From positions 1 to 64,000 of the forward strand of contig CALAMG010000008.1 of the NCBI GenBank assembly GCA_937925715.1: a stretch of 64,000 nt of DNA, written 5' to 3'. Under the pieces are notes generated by a model. That model did no database searches. It saw only the letters and a program-made list of their open reading frames with translations, and had not been told where the DNA came from. Below, piece after piece: positions 33,216-41,632 of the stretch. Source of the stretch: an uncultured Collinsella sp. (lineage in GTDB: Bacteria; Actinomycetota; Coriobacteriia; Coriobacteriales; Coriobacteriaceae). The position numbers and the translations under genes were made by a program. Numbering within the stretch: position 1 is the stretch's first letter; the number at the start of each line of letters is the position of its first letter.

Positions 33216-34172
33216 TTACTGCGAATCGCGGTTGTCGTCGTCATATCTGAGAGTGATGTTGCGCGGTTTATCCCTATCTTGCGCGAGCCTGTTTCGCCTA
33301 CTGTCCGCGACCTTGATATGCATGGTGCGGTTAAGGGAATTATGTTCCCTTTCGCGATCGGACAGCTTCGGATTTATTTCCGCTTTCATCTTGCAAATAT
33401 AGGATGAGGGTATTATAATATCCATTGAAAGAGCTGCAAGCGCCGGAGGGAATCGTGTCCCACCATAGCGGGGTAGCTCTTTTTCCATTTGTTCATATTT
33501 CTCAGAATCGATATACAAGATCTTTTCCTCGTTTGCAGCACGGGCTAGATATGAAGTGAAGTTGTCACGTCCGTAAAGGCTGGCTATCACATTGCTGCAG
33601 CCGTTATCGTTCGTCTTGGTTCCATATCCGTTTGGGAAAAAGTATGCGATGACCGGGACGCCGTCAGGGTCGTACATATCGAGTACGGCGGCGACGCCTT
33701 TGCCCTCAAACGATCTACCGTTTACCATATAGTTCGGCTGGTCGAAAACGACTACCGGCTCTTCGAGCTTTTCCGGAAGCGATTTGATCTGCTCGATGGT
33801 AAGCCCATGTTGATGGTTGTCAGCCTCTTTTGGGGCGATTGCATTCCTGAGATGTCTTTGCGTATAGATGAAGGGCAGATTGTCGAATCCGGCTCTCCTG
33901 AATACATACGGTGTGTTGGGTCGGGGTTCCAGAACGGCGTGCGGTGACAGCATGCCGCTCAGGCTTGCATCGACATCGTAACCGAAATCCAGATATTCCG
34001 AACACTGTATCCCATATTGCCGGATTGCCTTGACGTCCATTTCAGGCAATTCGTCTCCTCTGAGCAAAGCGGAGAGGATCGAGTCGTTGATCGTTCTTTC
34101 CGCTTTCGGGCGCTGGATCGAGGATTCGTATTCGCGAATCGTTCGCGCAGCGTTAAGCGTATAGCCATCCAT
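33216..34172 (-). CDS. MuF-C-terminal-domain-like protein (possible BECR nuclease)
   Basis: Residues about 95-250 read LPFIYTQRHLRNAI, GLTIEQIKSLPEKLEEPVVV, GKGVAAVLDMYDPDGVPVIA, NVIASLYGRDNFTSYLARAA and EKILYIDSEKYEQM. This is the pattern of the C-terminal domain found on phage MuF proteins, which has been proposed to be a nuclease of the Barnase-EndoU-ColicinE5-RelE fold. On conjugative elements such domains belong to the 'polyvalent' proteins that travel with DNA. The end is basic and charged (SLNRTMHIKVADSRRNRL), a poor match to the tag. The next gene downstream in the run lies upstream in coordinates and the acidic protein at 34205 directly precedes it, possibly as an inhibitor. Assignment is from memory of the family pattern. 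Confidence 0.6.
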   Translation of the reverse strand: MDGYTLNAARTIREYESSIQRPKAERTINDSILSALLRGDELPEMDVKAIRQYGIQCSEYLDFGYDVDASLSGMLSPHAVLEPRPNTPYVFRRAGFDNLPFIYTQRHLRNAIAPKEADNHQHGLTIEQIKSLPEKLEEPVVVFDQPNYMVNGRSFEGKGVAAVLDMYDPDGVPVIAYFFPNGYGTKTNDNGCSNVIASLYGRDNFTSYLARAANEEKILYIDSEKYEQMEKELPRYGGTRFPPALAALSMDIIIPSSYICKMKAEINPKLSDREREHNSLNRTMHIKVADSRRNRLAQDRDKPRNITLRYDDDNRDSQ

Positions 34173-34204
34173 ATCGTTCCTCCCCTGTAGCTCGACGGCA
34201 AGTT

Positions 34205-34687
34205 CTATTTTTCCTGCATGTCCAGTGTAGCCGCATCGTTTTCGCGATCGTCATTCACGTGGACGGCCTGCTTCGCTTTTGCATCCTTTACATCGGAAAG
34301 TCCACGGTGGGAATCGGACTTGATACTTTTATATTCCGCACCGATTTGGTCCCAGACGATTTCATCGAGATCGGACTGTCCACCGGACTCCCAGATGTTT
34401 TCACATGCGTTATCGCGGATTTGGATAGCTTCATCGATCGTGATATCGGGATATTGCCTCAGTACGGCGTCCGGGCTTACTGAGATAAATACATCATCTG
34501 TCGGCGTCGCGAGCACGTCGACACGTTTCCCGAGCGCAGCGAGCATCTTTTCCATATCATCCGATGACAGGTAGCGGAAATACTCAGCCGCACAATCGAG
34601 GAAGAATTCCTTCATCTGGTCGAAATCATCGAGATCCGGCACACAGAGGTCCGGATCATCGAACGGGATTTTCTTATAATCATCCAT
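34205..34687 (-). CDS. small acidic accessory protein
   Basis: 160 residues, strongly acidic (DDPDLCVPDLDDFDQMKEFF, YPDITIDEAIQIRDNACENIW), no membrane segment, no family recognised. The end SHRGLSDVKDAKAKQAVHV (about 34256-34300) has the position and Leu-Ser start of the tag but lacks the usual Arg. It directly precedes the MuF-C-like gene; acidic small proteins in that place are often inhibitors of nucleases, but nothing else supports that here. AAGGAG ribosome site before the ATG. Confidence 0.7.
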   Translation of the reverse strand: MDDYKKIPFDDPDLCVPDLDDFDQMKEFFLDCAAEYFRYLSSDDMEKMLAALGKRVDVLATPTDDVFISVSPDAVLRQYPDITIDEAIQIRDNACENIWESGGQSDLDEIVWDQIGAEYKSIKSDSHRGLSDVKDAKAKQAVHVNDDRENDAATLDMQEK

Positions 34688-34703
34688 GTTGGTTCTCCTT
34701 TGC

Positions 34704-35570
34704 TTATTTTATAAGGTCCTGTGGAACTTCCGCATGCTCATGCTGGCTGTTCAAGGCACTTGCCGCGCGTCCGATATCTACAGACCGGCCGAGCGGGCTT
34801 CGCCGGGACCGTTCCGCTTTGTCGAACCACTGGTTGACGGTCATGCGCGTGAACTGGGTGGTGGTACCGGCTCGTGCGCAGAGTTTCGCAGAGCTCTGGA
34901 GCCGATGGAGAATCGGCTCCGTGACGGCAAACGGGCGGCCTCCGGGGTTGAGGTCCCAGCAGTCTTTTGGAAGCCCCTCTGAACCGTTCTCAATCGGTTT
35001 GGCGTGCATGATAGCGTCTTCAGTAAGCTCAAGGTTCTCCACGCACCAGTTATGGTCGTCGACGCATTTCTGTGCGGCAAGGCAGGCGAGGGTGTCGGGA
35101 AGCGAGCCATGCGGGGCGCTCGTCCAGTTGTAGCCGAGACGTTCAGTTGCCATGGAGAGCGGCTGGTATCTATGTCCCGTATTTGAGTTTCCGAAGGCAT
35201 CCATGAATTCTTGCATGGTGTCGATGATTACGGCATCGGGGTTGATGGTGGCACCGGCGGCCTTCAGGAAACCGATATCGAAGGCTACGTTGTAGCCAAC
35301 AATCTCGTCGGCGATACGGTCGAGGATGCGGCAGATTTGTTCCATATAGGCATCGATAGTGGTCAGGTGTTCCACGTCATCCGGGGAAATGTGGTTCACC
35401 GCCTGGGCTTCCGGCCACTCCTTTTTGTGTTTCGGCTTGAACCTCTCATCGAAGAGAAGCCGTCCGTTGGCATCTACGATAGTGAGCGACAGGATTTCGT
35501 CGCCCTCCTCGGGATGCAGGCCGGTGGTCTCCGTATCGAGGTAGACGCGATTGGGGTTGTTGCTGCTCAT
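34704..35570 (-). CDS. DnaQ-like DEDDh 3'-5' exonuclease with tag-like end
   Basis: The exonuclease fold fills residues 8-190: YLDTETTGLHPEEGDEIL holds the first Asp and Glu, GYNVAFDIGFLKAAG the second Asp, and HGSLPDTLACLAA the His and last Asp of the DEDDh site. Such enzymes remove nucleotides from single-stranded or mismatched 3' ends, as in the proofreading subunit of DNA polymerase III. The remaining 95 residues are an extension that ends in LGRSVDIGRAASALN (34749-34793), a good match to the tag, 29 residues from the end. GGAGG ribosome site. It might process transferred strands or attack nucleic acid in the recipient. Confidence 0.85.
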   Translation of the reverse strand: MSSNNPNRVYLDTETTGLHPEEGDEILSLTIVDANGRLLFDERFKPKHKKEWPEAQAVNHISPDDVEHLTTIDAYMEQICRILDRIADEIVGYNVAFDIGFLKAAGATINPDAVIIDTMQEFMDAFGNSNTGHRYQPLSMATERLGYNWTSAPHGSLPDTLACLAAQKCVDDHNWCVENLELTEDAIMHAKPIENGSEGLPKDCWDLNPGGRPFAVTEPILHRLQSSAKLCARAGTTTQFTRMTVNQWFDKAERSRRSPLGRSVDIGRAASALNSQHEHAEVPQDLIK

Positions 35571-35572
35571 GG

Positions 35573-36946
35573 CTACTTTACCTCCTTGTCTTTTGCAATA
35601 TCGTTCCTGTCGACGTTTCGGTCCGCATCGAGGTGCCCCGACGACTCTCTTGCATTGCAGGTTTTTTCGGAAACGCTCTTGTTTTTAGACGGTTCCTTTT
35701 TGCAGGTGTCGACATAGTGCCCGGCGCCCACACCGGTGATGACGAAGTCTTCCCCGTTGTCTTCCCTGCCGATCATGTCCACGAGTTCATTCTGGGTATA
35801 GCCGGAGAACGTAACGCTATCGTCGATGGCAAGACCGCAGGTGTCCTCGAAACTGAAATTCGTCTCGATAATCTTAGATGGGTCATCCTTCCAGTACATC
35901 TGGACAGGCATGATGAATACACTGATTTTATTTGGTACCTTGTAGTCCTTAATCGCGTACTCCGGAAACATATCGAGGACGGCATCGAGTTTCTGCGAAT
36001 CCTCGAAGGTCTTGCCGGCGAGAAGGCCATACTGTTTACCGGAAATATCGACGATGGTCTCGGTAGCGTTCGTCTCGATACCGGAGAGCTCGATCTTCGG
36101 AACGAGCGCGAAGTTATAGCCTACCTTCACGGCGACCAGCTTATAGTCGTCGGGGGTATTCGCATCCATGAATTCTTGCGTGTTGCGCATCTGGGAGATC
36201 ACGTCGGCGTCAAACGTGAATGCCGGATAGGAGCAGGAACCGGAATGGGAGACGATGTCTTCCACGGTTCCGAGCCCATAGATAGCCTCGATGATTGCCG
36301 GGTTATACAGGTTGTTCATGTCGAGGAAAACAGTCCTGTCGTTCTGGCATGGATTGTTTAGGTTGACGGAGATATCTGCCCAGCGCTCTCCGAAATTATC
36401 GCTTTCCGGCGTGACGTCGTAAGCGCCGACATAGAGGCTGCCGTTATCGAGATAGCTGTCGCAGACGAGCTCGAGTTTATATTTCTCCCCGAAGTTTTCC
36501 ACATCGAACTTGACTCCGCGCTTCACGAAATCGGGATCGTTCCAGACGATCTCTCCGTTAGAGTCGATAAGCTCAGGATACTGTTCGCGCACGTTCATGA
36601 TTTCCTGTTCATCCAGGTAATCCGGACCTGCCTGTGTCATGTAGCACTCGGCGTAATCATCGGCGACAGACGACATCGCCATGCGGTCGATCCAGCCGAA
36701 CTCATCCTTATGTTCAATGATCTCCTTGGTCGACACACCGTTCTGCAAGGCCATGAAGGTCGAGCGTTCCCGGTCAGAAGGAAGGGTATCGCACCAACGT
36801 TCTTCTGAAACGTAGCCTGGGGAATCCAGGTGGTATACGTTGCCGAATGGTACGGCATAATCGCGGACATGACCCTCGAGGATATCTTCCTTCTCCGCAT
36901 ACCAGCTTTCCAGCTCGTCTGCTGTCTTGATGTCTTTGTATTCCAT
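35573..36946 (-). CDS. DUF4313-containing tagged accessory protein
   Basis: 457 residues. In the middle the pattern YLDNGSLYVGAYDV, WADISVNLNNP, RTVFLDMNNLYNPAIIEAIYG and SGSCSYPAFTFD matches DUF4313, a small domain common on plasmids and integrative elements with unknown role. The first 120 residues and the last 150 are unassigned. The end carries VSEKTCNARESSGHL (35630-35674), a clear tag with Val in place of Leu, 33 residues from the stop. Only two bases separate it from the exonuclease gene and six from the gene upstream, so the run is tightly packed. Cytoplasmic by appearance. Confidence 0.78.
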   Translation of the reverse strand: MEYKDIKTADELESWYAEKEDILEGHVRDYAVPFGNVYHLDSPGYVSEERWCDTLPSDRERSTFMALQNGVSTKEIIEHKDEFGWIDRMAMSSVADDYAECYMTQAGPDYLDEQEIMNVREQYPELIDSNGEIVWNDPDFVKRGVKFDVENFGEKYKLELVCDSYLDNGSLYVGAYDVTPESDNFGERWADISVNLNNPCQNDRTVFLDMNNLYNPAIIEAIYGLGTVEDIVSHSGSCSYPAFTFDADVISQMRNTQEFMDANTPDDYKLVAVKVGYNFALVPKIELSGIETNATETIVDISGKQYGLLAGKTFEDSQKLDAVLDMFPEYAIKDYKVPNKISVFIMPVQMYWKDDPSKIIETNFSFEDTCGLAIDDSVTFSGYTQNELVDMIGREDNGEDFVITGVGAGHYVDTCKKEPSKNKSVSEKTCNARESSGHLDADRNVDRNDIAKDKEVK

Positions 36947-36952
36947 AATCGG

Positions 36953-38284
36953 CTATTCCCTTTCCATATTCTTGCCATCGGGGATTTCCGTGTTTGGGCT
37001 GTCGAGATGAGCGGCGCTTATGGCACATGCATCGCGCTTGGCTTCTAGACCGCTCTTTGCAGGTTCCTGTTTCTCATCGCGAGTCGGCGTGACGCTGACG
37101 GAACCACAGAAAGGGTCGCTGAAGGCACTGACATCTTGGGGGCTGTGGTACATTCCGCGCAGACCCTCCTTGGTCTCAGGGCCACTGTAGTCATCCATGG
37201 CGATCCAGATACGGTTCATCGGGATTTCAAATGGTTTATCGAGGTCGACCATCATATAACCCGCGCCGTAGACGGGATCGTGGATACCGATATACGGTTC
37301 GTATGTTCCCGGGGAGACGATAAAAGCATGACCGGTATCGACTGTGTGTCCGCTCATATAGCGTGAGTCCATGCATGCCACGGCATCGAGGAAGACGGAA
37401 GAGGGGACTTTAGCCATAAGGGAAATAGTCGTCTCGTTTACCGCCAATGCCTCGAAAAGCTCGTCCCGCATGGTGCGTTCGAATTTAGTGGTCGGATAGT
37501 TCACCAGTTTCTCGACGGCGGTGCCCTGCGATGCGCACAGCTCATCGATGATTGTCGTACCGATATCCGCCGGACGTTCGTAAGCCACGTAGCTGGGCAC
37601 TTTGCCATAATCTAAATTGTTCTCTGCGTCCTCGATAACCTCGAGGTTTTCTTCGCGCCAGTCGCATACGCTCTGGATCAGCCTGTATCCGTCCATGCTG
37701 TCGACCTTCTCAGTCAGAATGAGCGTCATATCGAACTGCATGGCATCGATCATCTGGTCGCATTGGAATTCATACTGGATATTGAATCTCTCGGAGACAT
37801 CCGCGTTCAGCGCATCGTGGTCCAACTCATACTCTCCGGGCACGAGGATCCCGCTGGCAAGGCCGGCAGATTCGATATATTCGGCAAATTTATTGAAGAT
37901 TTCCGCGCACTGGGAGGAAAGGGCATCCAGATAGACCCAGGATGTAGACAGCTCGTTGTCGAGTGCCATAGAGAGTGCCGACTTGAGGTCGGCCGGCATT
38001 ACCTGTCCGTTCTTAATTTTCTCCTCGTCGATATATCCGCTCGCCCAGTCGAGGTCGCGGTCACCGAGGAATCCGGCGACGATATGCTTGCAGTAATCCT
38101 CGTCCTCGTATGTCATATACGGATCGAGGAGGAGTGGCTTGCGCTCCATGATATTCTTCTTATCGTTTTTCGGATCGATTGTCGACCAGCCAAGCGCCTC
38201 GCTTAGCATATCGGCAGCTTTCTCTTCGCCGAACAGATCGATGACGTCGTTGTAGGTTCTGATTTTCGTCTAGATTTCACTCAT
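36953..38284 (-). pseudogene. tagged accessory gene with an in-frame amber codon at codon 5
   Basis: The natural start is the ATG at 38284: AAAGGAG lies seven bases before it, only 12 bases behind the stop of the upstream gene. Codon 5 is TAG (38270-38272); the frame then continues open for 438 codons, beginning TKIRTYNDVIDLFGEEKAAD. The next ATG in frame (38209) has no ribosome site. Either one base has changed Gln or Lys to stop, or the stop is read through, or translation restarts weakly at 38209. The body is soluble and unknown (IWIAMDDYSGPE, GYMMVDLDKPFEIPMN). The tag LEAKRDACAISAAHL is at 37004-37048. Confidence 0.7.
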
Positions 38285-38296
38285 ATCGGTTCTCCT

Positions 38297-38878
38297 TTAC
38301 CGGGCGATTTCATCCTGTCCGCAAACGGGCGCATTGCCGCCGATGTGCGCAAGCGACTCGATACAGGAGGCCTTTTTGGCAGCGAGGCCGGCTTGGTCGG
38401 GAAGGACACTCTTGCGGCGCTCGGCGATATCGATGTCGGCGTTTGCACGGATAGTTTCAGATGCCATGTCGCAAGTGGAATCTTTCGGCAGGGCATCGAT
38501 TGCAATGGCGAGGGCGATCAGGTAATTCGTGTCATGTTCATTGACCACCTCTCGGAATACCTGGTAAGGCAGTGATGCTGCCGTTCCGGGCATACCCTCG
38601 GCAAGTACATATCCGTCGGCGGTGTCTTCAAATTCGGGATGCAGGGTGGAAGAGGAGATACCCCATCCGCCGAGAACATCGCGTTCCCAGACCTCCGCGA
38701 TGATATTCCATCCGCGGTCGTTGGCTGGATCGTCGATAGCGCGGCAGTAGAGGAATTTCGGCTGCATGTTCGGTTCTTTGACGATCCAGGCGTAGGCATG
38801 GTGCACGATATCGTTGGCTGCGGCAGGGCAGAAGTAGTTCTGGAAGCGATCAGGGGTCTTCTTCGTTCCGGTTTGCAT
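38297..38878 (-). CDS. tagged accessory protein, first gene of the second long run
   Basis: 193 residues, soluble, no family recognised. Segments such as FLYCRAIDDPANDRGWNIIAE and LPYQVFREVVNEHDTNYLIALAIAID look like a small alpha/beta domain. The tag LAAKKASCIESLAHI (38342-38386) stands 29 residues from the end, and CysXX patterns follow. GGAGG stands five bases before the ATG. A copy of the shared promoter (38904) directly precedes it, so it heads a run of seven or eight genes down to about 31030. Confidence 0.75.
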   Translation of the reverse strand: MQTGTKKTPDRFQNYFCPAAANDIVHHAYAWIVKEPNMQPKFLYCRAIDDPANDRGWNIIAEVWERDVLGGWGISSSTLHPEFEDTADGYVLAEGMPGTAASLPYQVFREVVNEHDTNYLIALAIAIDALPKDSTCDMASETIRANADIDIAERRKSVLPDQAGLAAKKASCIESLAHIGGNAPVCGQDEIAR

Positions 38879-38903
38879 GTTACCCTCCGTTCCGGCGGCG
38901 TGT

Positions 38904-38921
38904 TTTGTAAGATTCTACCAC
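38904..38921 (-). promoter_or_regulatory. shared promoter, motif B, copy 3
   Basis: Minus-strand GTGGTAGAATCTTACAAA, 26 bases before the start codon at 38878 and about 70 bases behind a terminator hairpin. Confidence 0.78.
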
Positions 38922-38993
38922 TTTGGCTGCGTTTCGCCTATATATCGATGACGGATACGGCACGTCATCTGCAAAAGGTATCGTGTAGAAGGG

Positions 38994-39026
38994 CACGGGG
39001 GCTCACCGAAGCGGCAAGTCCCCGTG
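38994..39026 (-). terminator. terminator behind the DUF3846-HTH gene
   Basis: CACGGGG and CCCCGTG pair; the loop also contains complementary bases. It separates the gene at 39037 from motif-B copy 3. Confidence 0.6.
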
Positions 39027-39036
39027 TTTGTTCCGT

Positions 39037-39855
39037 CTATCTGTCCCGTAATGGCGAATCAGGTGCGTCCTGGTCATGGCTCAGATTCCTTGACGCATCC
39101 GTGGCCGCTGCACGGCGTTCCGTGAGCCCCCGCGGATTGTGGGTTTGCACGAGGTCGTCCTTATGCAGGCGGACGTCGCATTCCTTGACATATTTGAGAA
39201 ACGTCGGATGCGTGATGCCGAGCTTCGTCGCGGCGGATCTTGCCGAGATGTCTCCGTTCTTATACTCGCTGTAGAGACGGTCGAATCCCTTGGGAAGGGG
39301 TTTCAATCCCCTTCCTCGGGTATCCTGTGCATTCGTGATCTTGTTCACATGATAAGAGAATGCCTGTTGGCTCAAGCCGGCGATCTTGGCGGCCTGGGTT
39401 TGGCTTAGATCCCAGTTCTGATATCTGCCGAAAGCCTCGCGAAACCGTAAATCATATCCGTCCAAAGGATCGCTAAGTGACTCTTTCAGCTCAGTCTCGA
39501 TATCGGCAGGCATATCGATAAGCTCACCGGTTTCATCACGTGAGAGGGCGACGATCTTGCCGAAAATGAGAGAAAAGGGCTTACCGTCGTTTGTTCCGAC
39601 GATGAGGCTCTTTTCAGATAGGAAGCCCGAGTCATCCATGAAGGCATCGGGGTTGATGGCGCGGTTGGGCAGCAAACTGTCTGCACCGGCGGCATTCACA
39701 TAGATATCCACATCGGCGAACGTGGCACCGAGTTCGTCATATTCGCCTTGGACTGCCTCACGGATGTCTCGATACGGTCTGTCCCTGTCGGCGAGAAAGG
39801 CCTGTGCCTCCCCACCGACAGGGAAGATCAGGCCTTTGACTTTGTTGGATTCCAT
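39037..39855 (-). CDS. DUF3846 protein with two helix-turn-helix repeats and tag
   Basis: Residues 1-110 fit DUF3846 (VKGLIFPVGGEAQAFLAD, DIYVNAAGADSLLPNRAI, SLIFGKIVALSRDETG), a domain of unknown role frequent on plasmids. Two resolvase-type helix-turn-helix units follow: DLSQTQAAKIAGLSQQAFSY and DISARSAATKLGITHPTFLK. The protein may thus bind DNA. The end has LTERRAAATDASRNL (39082-39126), a tag with Ala in place of Arg. It is the second gene of a two-gene unit with another DUF3846 gene. Confidence 0.78.
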   Translation of the reverse strand: MESNKVKGLIFPVGGEAQAFLADRDRPYRDIREAVQGEYDELGATFADVDIYVNAAGADSLLPNRAINPDAFMDDSGFLSEKSLIVGTNDGKPFSLIFGKIVALSRDETGELIDMPADIETELKESLSDPLDGYDLRFREAFGRYQNWDLSQTQAAKIAGLSQQAFSYHVNKITNAQDTRGRGLKPLPKGFDRLYSEYKNGDISARSAATKLGITHPTFLKYVKECDVRLHKDDLVQTHNPRGLTERRAAATDASRNLSHDQDAPDSPLRDR

Positions 39856-39899
39856 CGTTTCACCGCCTTGTTTCTTTAAAACGATTCATACAGTTCTGG

Positions 39900-40535
39900 T
39901 TAGTGACCGATTGGATACTCACGGTCGATTGGACGCGAATTGCCGATATCGCTACCGCTGTCGTCGTGGTTGCCCTCGTCCTGGCTGAGTACTAATGAAC
40001 TCTCCCTGGCTTCTGTAGCGACTTCGGCGAGAGACTTCGTAGATTTCTCATGCTTGTCGCCGGCGGCGTGCTCATTCTGAAGCTGATATCGATCCGGTTC
40101 GATGCCGTACTTAATGTGAATATACTCTTTGTAACCGGTGGACGGGTCCGCAAAGGTCTCTTTCAGCTTGTCGATCGTCTCCTGAGGAAGGCTTGCGATT
40201 TCGCCTTCCTCGTCGACACCGAATGCGACGAAATCACCGCAGATTAGCGAATAGAGCTCCCCTTCCTTGACCGGATGACCAAACGTCAGCTGGTCGAGAT
40301 ATCCGACTTCCTCCATATGCTTCGTCGCATAGATGGCGCGATTGGGCTTGCTGCCGTTGAATAGGCCTTCATCATTGACCCACAGGTCAACTCCATTACC
40401 GAGAACTCTCAATACTTCAACGTTGCCGTTGACGAGGTCCTGCAGTTCGGCCAGCGAGTTATTCTTATCGATCCAAACCTCGAACGGCTTCGATCCGACG
40501 GGGATTAAAAGGCCGTGGGCTTGCATTTCGTTCAT
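39900..40535 (-). CDS. DUF3846 protein with tag-like end
   Basis: The ATG at 40535 follows AAGGAGG; an upstream frame extension would start inside the dispersed palindrome and is unlikely. The DUF3846 part reads AHGLLIPVGSKPFEVWIDKN, LWVNDEGLFNGSKPNRAIYA and YSLICGDFVAFGVDEEGEI. The later region has LAEVATEARESSLVL (39987-40031), which fits the tag at Leu, Arg, Ser-Ser and Leu, but 43 residues from the end. Paralogue of the next gene, without its helix-turn-helix part. First gene behind shared promoter copy 4. Confidence 0.78.
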   Translation of the reverse strand: MNEMQAHGLLIPVGSKPFEVWIDKNNSLAELQDLVNGNVEVLRVLGNGVDLWVNDEGLFNGSKPNRAIYATKHMEEVGYLDQLTFGHPVKEGELYSLICGDFVAFGVDEEGEIASLPQETIDKLKETFADPSTGYKEYIHIKYGIEPDRYQLQNEHAAGDKHEKSTKSLAEVATEARESSLVLSQDEGNHDDSGSDIGNSRPIDREYPIGH

Positions 40536-40564
40536 ACGGGGTACCTCCTTGCGTCTTGATGCTT

Positions 40565-40579
40565 GGTAAGATTCTACCA
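40565..40579 (-). promoter_or_regulatory. shared promoter, motif B, copy 4
   Basis: Minus-strand TGGTAGAATCTTACC, 30 bases before the start at 40535 and directly behind a terminator. Confidence 0.75.
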
Positions 40580-40593
40580 TTCGATACCGGAAA

Positions 40594-40622
40594 AGGGCAC
40601 CTCGGTCGGGTGCCCTGTTTTT
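40594..40622. terminator. terminator of the conjugation operon
   Basis: AGGGCACC pairs with GGTGCCCT around seven bases; T runs follow on both strands (TTTTTT on plus, TTTTCC on minus). Confidence 0.8.
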
Positions 40623-40628
40623 TCTTTC

Positions 40629-40652
40629 AAATTCGCAAGCGCTTGCGAATTT
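40629..40652. repeat. dispersed palindrome, copy 2
   Basis: 24-base perfect palindrome with core ATTCGCAAGCGCTTGCGAAT, between the last gene of the conjugation operon and its terminator. Confidence 0.8.
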
Positions 40653-40655
40653 CAT

Positions 40656-41606
40656 CTAGTTCACGGTCACCGTTTCATCCCAGGCTTCCTTGACCACTTT
40701 CGCATCGTAGTGGTACCACGGATGGCCGGTTGACTTCTTGTGGCCTTCGATATCATCAGTGATATCCGCCCCGCATGTGTCGCAGATCGCGATCCTAATC
40801 GTCTCGGCGGGATGATGGATAGTCTTCGTGGTTGTCGGCGTTGAAGTAGAAGAGGGCTGTCCGTTGCCAGACGATGGAGCGGAAGCACCACGATTCATAT
40901 CGGCAGAAGAATTTTCTGCCTGATTGTTCTGATTTTGACCGTCAGAAGAAGCGTCCTGGTTTTGCGAAGCCCCGTCTGCCGGAGTCGCTTCGGCATTATC
41001 TTCAGACTCACCGCTCTTGGCAGTCTTATCGACATGTTTGGCTAAAAAAGCGAAAGCTGACACCTTTTTCCCGTCACCTTTGACGGTGAAACTGGTGCTT
41101 TTTGCTGGTTTATCATAACCGTCCGGTGCCGACTCAACGGTCAGCAAATACTTGCCTTTCGGCAGAGTACAGATCTTGACTTCGTCGTTGACTGCAACGG
41201 AAATATCTTTGACAACAATCTTTCCGTTCTTACCCTTTTCGGAAACCGAAACGGAAGCCTTAGAATCCTCAGCAGCTCCGTCAGCTGTCACCATGACGGA
41301 GACAGCACTCTTTTCAGTGGATTTTTTCTTCTTTGCATTCTCAGTCGAGGTCTCTTTTTTCTGAGTTTGCGTTTGTTCTTTCTTTGTATCTGAGTCGTGA
41401 CCTTTATTACTTGAAAGAACGGTAAAAGCAGTCACGCCACCGAGGAGCAGCACTAGAACAATACCGATAACGGCTGCAATAATGATGAACTTCTTACGTC
41501 GATCATCCTCATCTACATAACTGTAATCAGATTGCACTTGAGAGGGTTTCAGAGTTTCGAGATTTCCCCACCAAGCTCCCTCATGCTTATCATTTCCATC
41601 GTTCAT
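40656..41606 (-). CDS. membrane-anchored surface protein at end of conjugation operon
   Basis: One transmembrane helix (FIIIAAVIGIVLVLLLGGVTAF, about residue 40) after a short cytoplasmic start. Outside follow a Lys/Glu/Thr-rich stalk, a beta domain resembling SpaA/Cna-B folds (VSVMVTADGAAEDSKASVSV, LPKGKYLLTVESAPDGYDKP), a Ser/Gln/Asn-rich linker and a small C-terminal Cys-His domain (CDTCGADITDDIEGHKKSTG) that could bind zinc. It is the last gene of the conjugation operon. A role in contact with the recipient or in the wall-spanning part of the channel is likely but not shown. Confidence 0.75.
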   Translation of the reverse strand: MNDGNDKHEGAWWGNLETLKPSQVQSDYSYVDEDDRRKKFIIIAAVIGIVLVLLLGGVTAFTVLSSNKGHDSDTKKEQTQTQKKETSTENAKKKKSTEKSAVSVMVTADGAAEDSKASVSVSEKGKNGKIVVKDISVAVNDEVKICTLPKGKYLLTVESAPDGYDKPAKSTSFTVKGDGKKVSAFAFLAKHVDKTAKSGESEDNAEATPADGASQNQDASSDGQNQNNQAENSSADMNRGASAPSSGNGQPSSTSTPTTTKTIHHPAETIRIAICDTCGADITDDIEGHKKSTGHPWYHYDAKVVKEAWDETVTVN

Positions 41607-41632
41607 GATGCTACACCTCCCTGGTTAATAAG

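Noticed and set aside
33216..34172. Counting this protein as a full carrier of the C-terminal tag
   Set aside because: Its end LNRTMHIKVADSRRN lacks the Lys and Arg at the expected places, so it is not part of the core set.
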